A DNA stretch of 64,000 nt from NCBI RefSeq assembly GCF_022206305.1, contig NZ_JAKOIW010000006.1:149756-213755 (forward strand), written 5' to 3'. A program made the position numbers and the translations under genes. Origin of the DNA: Gordonia sp. 'Campus' (GTDB lineage Bacteria; Actinomycetota; Actinomycetes; Mycobacteriales; Mycobacteriaceae). Under the pieces are notes generated by a model that saw nothing but the letters and a program-made list of their open reading frames with translations, had not been told where the DNA came from and searched no databases. Of this stretch, positions 42,678 through 49,715 are shown in pieces (the first letter of the stretch is position 1; each line of letters starts with the position of its first letter).

Positions 42678-43733
42678 ATGGTCATCACACCGGTGAGCGA
42701 GCCTCGCAACCGAGAACCCCTAGCCTCGACGCCCAGCAGTGCCGGGCCACGGCGTCGGCGCTCGCGAGCCTCCACCGCGCGACGTGTCGGCGTCACGCTT
42801 CTGCGCTCGATCGGGATCTTCATACCGGTCTTCATCATCGCGACGTTCATCACCTTCTCGCTGCAGGCGGTCAGCGGCCTGTCCCCCGCCTATCTGCAGG
42901 CGGGGGACAACGCCACGCCCGAACTCGTCGCCCAGATCGAGCGCGAATGGGGACTCGACCGTCCCTTCCTGATCCAGTATTTCGACTGGTTCGGTGCGGT
43001 CCTGCGGGGCGACCTCGGCAACAGCTGGCACAACGGTTTTCCGGTGTCGGAGATCCTCTTCGACCGAGCACTCATCAGTCTTTCGATCGCCGGCTTGGCC
43101 CTCGTCATCGGAGTGGTGGTGGGTCTCGCTCTCGGCGGCTTGGCGGCGTCTCGCCCGACATCGCTTCTCGACCGGTCGATCACCGCATTCTCCACCCTGA
43201 TCTCCACGATGCCGCCGTTCATCGTGGGCATCCTTCTCGTGTCGATCTTCGCTGTCGGTCTCGGATGGTTCCCCGCTGCCGGTTACACCCCGATGGCCGA
43301 TGGGTTCGGTTCCTGGCTCTGGTTCGCCACCCTGCCCGCGATCGCATTGAGCGTCGACACCGTTGCCGAGGTCGCGCGTCAGACACGGGTCGGCCTCGTC
43401 GACGCCTACGACCAGAATTACATTGTCGGCGCACAGGTTCGAGGGCTCGGATCTCGCCGCATCTTCTTCGTCCACGCGCTGCGGAACGGTATCGGTCCGA
43501 CGCTGGCGCTACTCGGCCTCAAGTTTCCCGCCCTGCTCGGCGGAGCGGTCGTGACCGAGGCCATTTTCGGTATCGCGGGCTACGGCCGATTCGCGGCCGA
43601 CGCGGCACAGCGGGGCGACGTGCCCGCGGTCCAGGGCGTCCTCGTCATCTCGATCGTGTTGGTGGTCGGATTCAACCTGATCGTCAACATCCTGTTGAAC
43701 CGGCTCGTACCCGCGTCGACGAGAGGTCTCTGA
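42678..43733 (+). CDS. Oligopeptide-type ABC transporter permease 1 (DppB family)
   Basis: 351-aa inner-membrane permease. Long basic N-terminus, first helix at about 36-58, conserved extracytoplasmic LQAGDNATPELVAQIEREWGL and LRGDLGNSWHNGFPVSEIL, and the ATPase-coupling region with DAYDQNYIVGAQVRGLGSRRI, then GGAVVTEAIFGIAGYGRFAAD. ATG at 42678 has AGGAG. It ends 1 nt before the ATG of permease 2. Confidence 0.93.
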   Translation: MVITPVSEPRNREPLASTPSSAGPRRRRSRASTARRVGVTLLRSIGIFIPVFIIATFITFSLQAVSGLSPAYLQAGDNATPELVAQIEREWGLDRPFLIQYFDWFGAVLRGDLGNSWHNGFPVSEILFDRALISLSIAGLALVIGVVVGLALGGLAASRPTSLLDRSITAFSTLISTMPPFIVGILLVSIFAVGLGWFPAAGYTPMADGFGSWLWFATLPAIALSVDTVAEVARQTRVGLVDAYDQNYIVGAQVRGLGSRRIFFVHALRNGIGPTLALLGLKFPALLGGAVVTEAIFGIAGYGRFAADAAQRGDVPAVQGVLVISIVLVVGFNLIVNILLNRLVPASTRGL

Positions 43734-43734
43734 C

Positions 43735-44615
43735 ATGTCCGCGACATCTGGGCGGTCCGCAGCGGCCGCATTGCCTTGGTCGTCATCGGTTTCGCCTTCT
43801 TCCTCGTCGCTTTCGGACCACTACTGGCGCCGTACGACCCGTTGGCGGGCTCGCCGGACATCCTGGCCGGACCGTCGGCTCAGCATTGGTTCGGTACGGA
43901 CTACCTCGGTCGTGACACCCTCAGCCGGCTGCTGGCCGGAACCCCGTTGAGCCTGCTCAGTGCCGTCGAGGTCGCGGTGATAGGGCTCGTGATCGGGGCT
44001 GTTCCCGGCGTTCTGTCTGTGTACTCCGGCCGCCTGTTCGAATGGTCGACTCTCCGTCTCGTCGACACCCTCGTCGCCCTGCCGTTCCTGGTCTTCGCCG
44101 TTGCGGTCACGGCGCTGCTCGGTAACGCCGTCACTCAGGCGATGATCGTCGTCGGCGTGCTCACCGCGCCCGCCTTCTACCGGGTCGCCCGCGCCGCGAC
44201 CCTCGCGGTGGCCCATTCCCAGTACGTCGAAGCAGCCCGGATCGCCGGCGCGGATGTGTCCTGGATCGTCCGCAAACACGTCGTCAAGAAGGTCCTGCCG
44301 GCCGTCGCCGTGGTGTTCGCGAGCATGCTCGGCGTCGGACTCATCACGGTTGCGGCACTGAGCTTCCTCGGCATCGGCGTCCAACCGCCTGCTCCGACGT
44401 GGGGTGGAATGCTCGCGTCGGACCTGGGCTACCTCACGTTCCGTCCATATGCCCCGTTGATCCCGGCAATCCCCATCATCGCCGTCGTCTGGGCGTTCAA
44501 CGTCCTGGCCGACGTCATCCGCGATGTCCGGGGCGTCTCCGGCCGTCGGTTGCTCACACGTACGCCCCGCCGGGACGAGACCACCGCACCATCCGCCACC
44601 ACACAGGGAGCCTGA
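43735..44615 (+). CDS. Oligopeptide-type ABC transporter permease 2 (DppC family), frameshift at codon 2
   Basis: The main frame encodes about 290 aa: FFLVAFGPLLAPYDPLAG, HWFGTDYLGRDTLSRLLAGT, the coupling helix SQYVEAARIAGADVSWIVRKH and SFLGIGVQPPAPTWGGML, a full DppC. The only good start, ATG at 43735 behind GAGAGG, is in another frame. Adding one C in ATGTCCGCGAC would give MSRDIWAVRSGRIALVV and join them perfectly. As written, translation would need a TTG at 43776, which removes the cytosolic N-terminus. Either a real single-base deletion or an assembly error. Confidence 0.85.
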
Positions 44616-44620
44616 CCGCG

Positions 44621-45508
44621 ATGACGTTTCACACGACTCTCGCCCAGCCAGTCACGGCCGAAACCGCCTCCGAGACAGTCGGTCACCCGCCCGCGGAGAC
44701 GATCCTGCGTGTCGACGGGCTCCGAATCGCCGATCTCGTCAGCGGTTCGACACTCGTCGACGGGGTCGACTTCGAACTCCGGCGGGGAGAGACCCTCGGC
44801 ATCGTCGGGGAGTCCGGAAGTGGGAAGTCGATCAGTCTCAGAGCGGTACTCGGTCTTTTGCCGACGGGGTTGACGATCACCGGGGGAACCATCGAGCTGT
44901 TTGGCGAGGACACATCCGGCCACCGCGCCTCGGACTGGAATCGGTTGCGGGGCAGTGGCATCACCGCGGTGTTTCAGGACCCGGGGTCGTACCTGAATCC
45001 GTCCCTCCCCATCGGACGGCAGATCGTCGAAGTTCTGCGGGTCAAGCGTGGACTCGGACGTCGGGCGGCCGGCAACCGGGCGCTCGAGCTTCTCGGCGAG
45101 GTGCGAATCCGAGAGCCTGAGTGGGTTTCTCGGCAATATCCCCATGAACTCTCGGGCGGGATGTTGCAGCGGGTCGCCCTCGCCATCGCGATCTCCCTCG
45201 AACCCCGCATCTTGATCGCCGACGAGGCGACGACCGCCCTCGACGTGACCGTCCAGGCCGAGGTGCTCGATCTGATCGCCGATCTCGTCGAGCGTCATGA
45301 CCTGTCGCTCATCGTGGTTTCCCACGACCTCGCGGTGGTGTCCCAGGTCGCCGACCAGGTGATCGTGTTCCGCGATGGTGTCGTCGTCGACCGCGGTCCC
45401 ACTTCCCACGTGCTGCACCGCCCGACTCACGACTACACGCGGCTGCTCGTCGACGAGCACGAGCGCTACGGCATCGGCCGCTACACGGAGGACGTCGCAC
45501 ATGTCTGA
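44621..45508 (+). CDS. Oligopeptide-type ABC transporter ATPase 1 (DppD family)
   Basis: 295-aa ATPase. Walker A GESGSGKSISL, Q-loop AVFQDPGSYLNPSL, signature LSGGMLQRVALAIAISL, Walker B RILIADEATTALD and switch His in VVSHDLAVV. The C-terminal extension is short (HRPTHDYTRLL typical of the family) and lacks the cysteine cluster found in some dipeptide ATPases. It overlaps the second ATPase gene by 8 nt. Confidence 0.93.
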   Translation: MTFHTTLAQPVTAETASETVGHPPAETILRVDGLRIADLVSGSTLVDGVDFELRRGETLGIVGESGSGKSISLRAVLGLLPTGLTITGGTIELFGEDTSGHRASDWNRLRGSGITAVFQDPGSYLNPSLPIGRQIVEVLRVKRGLGRRAAGNRALELLGEVRIREPEWVSRQYPHELSGGMLQRVALAIAISLEPRILIADEATTALDVTVQAEVLDLIADLVERHDLSLIVVSHDLAVVSQVADQVIVFRDGVVVDRGPTSHVLHRPTHDYTRLLVDEHERYGIGRYTEDVAHV

Positions 45509-46358
45509 GCCGAGACCGCTTCTCGACGTCCGTGACCTCAGGGTCGCCTACGGTCGCGGACATCGTCGCCGGCAGGTGCTCCGCGACGTCAGCTTCAGAA
45601 TCGCGCCCGGCGAGGCTCTGGGTCTGGTGGGTGAGACCGGGTCGGGCAAGTCGACCATCGCGCGCGCTGTCCTCGGTCTCATCGAGGTCGACGACGGGGA
45701 AGTCCGCATCGACGGCGCCGAGGTGACGTCATTCGATCGCGCGCGCTGGCGGGCGTTTCGCCGCGAGGGGGTCGTGCAGTACGTGTTCCAGGACCCGCTG
45801 CGGAGCCTCGATCCGGAACGGACCATCGCACAGTCCCTCGCCGAACCCCTCGAGATCAGCGGCCGGTACCGGCGCGATGAGATCGAGGCCAAGGTCGAGG
45901 CGAGGCTCGGGAGTGTCTCGCTCGAAACGGACGTCCTCGGCAGGTTTCCTGCCGAGATCTCCGGCGGTCAACGTCAGCGAGTCGCGGTCGCCCGGGCCCT
46001 CATCACCGATCCGCGGTTGGTCATCCTCGACGAGCCGGTGAGCGCGCTGGATTCGGCGAATCGCGTGAACGTGATCGAGATCCTCGCTTCGCTTCGCGAC
46101 GCGGGCACCACCATGTTGTTCATCTCCCATGACCTCGGATCGGTCGCGGGGGTGACGGACCGCCTTCTCGTTCTCTATCGCGGGTCGATCGTCGAAGACG
46201 GCGCCACCGGCGAGGTGCTCCGCCGGCCTGAGCACCCGTACAGTCGGCTGCTCGTCAAGTCCGCGCCGACCCTGCGGGGTGGGGCCACCGATCGCCTCGA
46301 GCGCGAACAACTCCGGCGGTTGGTCGCCGAGCATGACGACGCTGTCCGACAGGCCTAA
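45501..46358 (+). CDS. Oligopeptide-type ABC transporter ATPase 2 (DppF family)
   Basis: 285-aa second ATPase. Walker A GETGSGKSTIA, Q-loop YVFQDPLRSLDPER, signature ISGGQRQRVAVARALI, Walker B RLVILDEPVSALD, and SHDLGSVAGVTDR with the switch His. Completes a full importer with the binding protein, two permeases and DppD-like ATPase. The last codons overlap the convergent FAD oxidoreductase gene by 4 bp, so this is the operon end. Confidence 0.93.
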   Translation: MSEPRPLLDVRDLRVAYGRGHRRRQVLRDVSFRIAPGEALGLVGETGSGKSTIARAVLGLIEVDDGEVRIDGAEVTSFDRARWRAFRREGVVQYVFQDPLRSLDPERTIAQSLAEPLEISGRYRRDEIEAKVEARLGSVSLETDVLGRFPAEISGGQRQRVAVARALITDPRLVILDEPVSALDSANRVNVIEILASLRDAGTTMLFISHDLGSVAGVTDRLLVLYRGSIVEDGATGEVLRRPEHPYSRLLVKSAPTLRGGATDRLEREQLRRLVAEHDDAVRQA

Positions 46359-47929
46359 TGCGCCAGTCCCAACGCGTCCGCCCCCAGCACCGCGGCAGCG
46401 GCATTGCGACCGGGGATGCCGCTGACCCCGCCGCCGCGTCGCGCGCCCGCACCGCACAGCAGCACCCGCGGATGTGGGGTCTCCACACCCCAGGTGCCCA
46501 CCTCGGCGGCCGTCTCGGCCCACGGCCACCGCAGCGCACCGTGGAAGATGTGGCCGCCGGGGAGACCGAGGGTCTCCTCGAGGTCTTGCGGCGTCTTCAC
46601 CTCGATGCACGGGCGACCGTCGAGATCATGGGCGATGACCGACTGGATCGGTTCGCCGAGTACCGCGTTGAGGGACGCGAAGGTCGCGCCGACCGCGTGG
46701 TCGACGGCGCCCGGCTCATCGAACACCTCCGGCGGCATGTGCAGGCCGAACAACGTCAGCGTGTGTCGCCCGGTGAGTTCCGGACCGAGGATCGACGGGT
46801 CGGAGAGCGTGTGGCAGTAGATCTCGCACGGCGGTAGCGCGGGCACCTCGCCTCGGGACGCCTGACGCCAAGCCGCGTGCAGCTGCGATGCGGACTCGTT
46901 GATGTGGAAGGTCCCGGAGAAGGCCGCGTGGGGTGACACCGCGTCGTCGCGCAGACGCGGCAGCCGGTCGAGCAGGAGATTGATCTTGAGCTGTGACCCG
47001 CGCGCCTCGGTGTCGCAGGGGATCGGTGTGCCGTCGAGGACGGTGTTGAACACCTGTGGCGCGCACGCGGCGTAGATCATCGACCCGCGGACGGTTCCGG
47101 ATTCGATCTCGACGGTCCCGTCGACCGGATCGATGCCGGTGATGGTGACGCCGGTCCGGATCTCGGCACCGGCCGACGTCGCCGCCTGGTAGAGCGCGCC
47201 CGACACCGCACCCATCCCGCCGACGGGCACGTCCCAGTCCCCGGAACCGCCGCCGATCACGTGGTAAAGGAAGCAGACGTTCTGGTGCAGGCCCGGATCG
47301 TCGAGGTCGGCGAAGGTGCCGATGAGCCCGTCGGTGGCCGCGATCCCGCGAACCAGGTCGTCGTCGAAGTACTGCCCGAGCATGGTGCCGAGCGGCAGTG
47401 TGGTGAGCGCCTCCCACAGTTCGGCGGTCGACGTATCGGTACCGACGACCAGTTCGTGCATCTCGGCGGCGGTGCGCAGCGGTTGCGTCATGGTCGGGAA
47501 GACCCGTTCGGCGACCGCGGACACCCTGCGATAGAACGACTGCCACGCGGGAAAACCGAGGTCTGAGCCGGTGACCCGCCGGAACGACGCGGCCGTCGCA
47601 GCGTCGTCCAGGTTGTCGACGAGGATCCCTCGCCCCGGATCCGTCGGCAGCGGCGTATACGACGAGTAGCGCCGTCGGATGAGCTCGATGTCGAGGTCGA
47701 GATCGGCGATGATCTCGCGCGGCATCAACGACACCAGGTAGGAGTACCTGGACAGTCGCGCCGACAGCCCGGGAAACGGCGTCGCCGAGACGGACGCCCC
47801 GCCGACGTGGTCGGCCTTCTCGAGCACGAGCACGCGGCGTCCGGCACGGGCGAGGTAGGCCGCGGTGGTCAGCCCGTTGTGCCCGGCGCCGACCACGATG
47901 TCGTCGTACGACAAGTCTTCGGTGCCCAT
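46355..47929 (-). CDS. NAD(P)/FAD-dependent oxidoreductase, phytoene-desaturase/PYROXD2-like
   Basis: 524-aa flavoprotein. Seen: N-terminal dinucleotide fold DDIVVGAGHNGLTTAAYLA and VLVLEKADHVGGASVS, the mid-region GGGSGDWDVPVGGMGAVSGAL, and C-terminal FAD end RVLLCGAGARRGGGVSGIPG. This pattern fits the carotenoid-desaturase-like branch related to PYROXD2, which includes many enzymes of unknown substrate. No phytoene synthase or other carotenoid gene lies nearby, so carotenoid desaturation is unlikely. ATG at 47929; divergent from the aldo/keto reductase with 61 bp between. Confidence 0.88.
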   Translation of the reverse strand: MGTEDLSYDDIVVGAGHNGLTTAAYLARAGRRVLVLEKADHVGGASVSATPFPGLSARLSRYSYLVSLMPREIIADLDLDIELIRRRYSSYTPLPTDPGRGILVDNLDDAATAASFRRVTGSDLGFPAWQSFYRRVSAVAERVFPTMTQPLRTAAEMHELVVGTDTSTAELWEALTTLPLGTMLGQYFDDDLVRGIAATDGLIGTFADLDDPGLHQNVCFLYHVIGGGSGDWDVPVGGMGAVSGALYQAATSAGAEIRTGVTITGIDPVDGTVEIESGTVRGSMIYAACAPQVFNTVLDGTPIPCDTEARGSQLKINLLLDRLPRLRDDAVSPHAAFSGTFHINESASQLHAAWRQASRGEVPALPPCEIYCHTLSDPSILGPELTGRHTLTLFGLHMPPEVFDEPGAVDHAVGATFASLNAVLGEPIQSVIAHDLDGRPCIEVKTPQDLEETLGLPGGHIFHGALRWPWAETAAEVGTWGVETPHPRVLLCGAGARRGGGVSGIPGRNAAAAVLGADALGLAH

Positions 47930-47990
47930 CCGCCCAGCGTTCCAGATCGACCGGCGGCGCAGGACGCGGTTGTCGACATATCCTGATGCG

Positions 47991-48821
47991 GTGGACGTCC
48001 CCTCGGTCGAGCTCAGCAACGGCACCGCGATCCCCATGGTGGGGCTCGGCACCTACAACATGCTCGGCAGGCCGTGCGTCAGCGCGGTCGGGTCGGCCAT
48101 CAAGGCCGGCTATCGGCTGCTCGACACCGCCCCGCGCTACAGCAATGAACTCAGCGTCGGCATGGGGCTTCACGGTGCCGGCGTCCCCCGCGACGAGCTG
48201 GTCGTGCAGACGAAACTCGGGGGTGGCGACCAGGGCTTCGACGAGGCGATCAATGCTGCCAAGGAGAGTGCGCGACGCCTCGGGGTGGCCCACATCGACG
48301 TCTACCTCATCCACTGGCCGTGCCCGAGCCTCGGTCGCACCGTCGACTCGTGGAAGGCCCTGCTGACGCTGGCCGACGAGGGATATGTCCGCACGCCCGG
48401 CGTCTCGAACTTCAAGCAGCACCACCTACAGATGCTGTTCGACGAGACGGGGCGGTGGCCGGTGCTCAACCAGATCCAGTGCTCGCCGGTCCTGCCGCGC
48501 ACCGAACTGCGAGAGTTCATGGCCGAGAAAGGTATTCACGCGCAGGCGTGGCATCCGACGGGTCGCAAGGAGGGGCTGCTCGCCGATCCGGTCATCCTCC
48601 GCATCGCACGTAAGTACGGCAAGTCACCCACGCAGATCGCGTTGCGGTGGTCAGTGCAACACGGGATCAGCGTCGTCCCCAAGTCGTCGCACACGGGTAG
48701 GCAGCTCGAGAACGCCGACCTGTTCGACTTCGCGCTCGACGATGCCGATCTCGCGGATCTCGCCACCCTCGACCGCGGCGAACGCGCCGCCCGCGACTCC
48801 GACGTCGACGAGGAGTTCTGA
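47991..48821 (+). CDS. Aldo/keto reductase
   Basis: 276-aa NADPH-dependent (beta/alpha)8 reductase. Catalytic tetrad visible: Asp and Tyr in LLDTAPRYSNE, Lys in VVQTKLG and His in LIHWPCP. The NADPH end reads VVPKSSHTGRQLENADLF. GTG at 47991 is preceded by TATCCT at 47979-47984 with 6 nt between, which suggests a leaderless transcript; the ATG at 47986 is out of frame. A 21-bp repeat array starts 7 nt after the stop. Substrate unknown. Confidence 0.9.
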   Translation: MDVPSVELSNGTAIPMVGLGTYNMLGRPCVSAVGSAIKAGYRLLDTAPRYSNELSVGMGLHGAGVPRDELVVQTKLGGGDQGFDEAINAAKESARRLGVAHIDVYLIHWPCPSLGRTVDSWKALLTLADEGYVRTPGVSNFKQHHLQMLFDETGRWPVLNQIQCSPVLPRTELREFMAEKGIHAQAWHPTGRKEGLLADPVILRIARKYGKSPTQIALRWSVQHGISVVPKSSHTGRQLENADLFDFALDDADLADLATLDRGERAARDSDVDEEF

Positions 48822-48828
48822 CTCGCCC

Positions 48829-48970
48829 GTCGACTGTGCGTCCGTTTCCGTCGACCGTGCGTCCGTTTTCGTCGACTGTGCGTCGCCATCCGTCGACCGT
48901 GCGTCGACTTTCGTCGACCGTGCAGCAAACCTCGTTGACTGGGCGGCAAATCTCGTCGACTGTGCGTTCT
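48829..48970 (+). repeat. 21-bp tandem array A2 (7 units, GTCGAC core)
   Basis: GTCGAC at 48829, 48850, 48871, 48892, 48913 and 48955, with GTTGAC at 48934; spacing is exactly 21 bp throughout. The core is GTCGACTG or GTCGACCG, with the following bases diverged. It fills the gap between the convergent aldo/keto reductase and gtrA genes and begins 7 nt after the reductase stop. Confidence 0.95.
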
Positions 48971-48974
48971 CGGA

Positions 48975-49487
48975 TCAGCGGATCTTGAAGATGACCATCC
49001 GCTGGACGACGAAGTTGATGACCGTTGCCGTGCCTTGGGCGACGACGTAGGCCGCGAAGCTGTACAGCAGTGTCTCCTGCCATGCATGCGACAGGGCCGT
49101 GTAGATGCCGACGTTGACGAAGTAGGTCACCACGTAGAGGGCGACGACCGACGCGAACCGCGCCATGCTCGGCTCAGCTCTGAACGTCCATCGACGATTC
49201 AGCAGGTACGCGACCGTGGTGCCCAGGATGAACCCCGCGGACTTGGCCGGCCAGAACGGCAGGTCCAGGCCGTATTGCAAGAGGATCGTCAACCCGAAGT
49301 CCAGGAGCCCGGAGAACCCGCCGGTGATGACGAAGCGAATGAGCTGGGTCTTCAGGCTGACATTCGTCGATGCCTCTTCGTCGTCGAGCGGGAGCTCGAT
49401 CGGCATCGGCGCATGCCGCGTGGCGAAGTCCTCGTGGCTCGGGTCTTCGTCATCGCGGACGTGGTCACCAGGGTCGGGTCGAGACAC
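48975..49487 (-). CDS. GtrA-family membrane protein (Rv3789-like)
   Basis: 170 aa: a polar acidic N-terminus of about 45 residues, then four hydrophobic helices with RFVITGGFSGLLDFGLTILLQ, GFILGTTVAYLLNRRWTF and FVVQRMVIFKIR at the end, the GtrA pattern. The M. tuberculosis homologue Rv3789 sits just upstream of dprE1 and has been linked to the arabinan pathway. Here gtrA keeps the strand and relative order but lies about 33 kb from dprE1. GTG at 49487 was chosen; an ATG at about 49406 would remove most of the acidic tail. Confidence 0.88.
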   Translation of the reverse strand: MSRPDPGDHVRDDEDPSHEDFATRHAPMPIELPLDDEEASTNVSLKTQLIRFVITGGFSGLLDFGLTILLQYGLDLPFWPAKSAGFILGTTVAYLLNRRWTFRAEPSMARFASVVALYVVTYFVNVGIYTALSHAWQETLLYSFAAYVVAQGTATVINFVVQRMVIFKIR

Positions 49488-49540
49488 GCTGACACCCTAG
49501 CCGACAAGGTCCTGGCAACCGTCCCGACGGGCGTGTGGTG

Positions 49541-49708
49541 GGGTTCGGGCGCCCAGTCGACGGATATAGACGCACAGTCGACGGGATCGGACGCCCAGTC
49601 GACGGAAACAGGCGCCCAGTCGACGGGATCGGACGCCCAGTCGACGAAATCGGACGCACGGTCGACGAGATCGGACGCACGGTCGACGGAAAACGACGCA
49701 CGGTCGAC
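49541..49708 (-). repeat. 21-bp tandem array A3 (8 units, GTCGAC core, reverse orientation)
   Basis: GTCGAC at 49556, 49577, 49598, 49619, 49640, 49661, 49682 and 49703, exactly 21 bp apart. Read on the minus strand the units are GTCGACTG- or GTCGACCG-type, as in A1 and A2. On that strand the array starts 7 nt after the stop of the fused ABC gene (49716) and ends before gtrA. Confidence 0.95.
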
Positions 49709-49715
49709 GGGGTCG

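Noticed and set aside
46355..47929. Carotenoid biosynthesis (phytoene desaturase) assignment
   Set aside because: Only the general FAD fold matches; no phytoene synthase, cyclase or prenyltransferase gene is nearby. PYROXD2-like is safer.
48829..48970. The 21-bp arrays as a CRISPR array
   Set aside because: Only about 8 bp is conserved per 21-bp unit, spacers would be 13 bp, and no cas gene is present.
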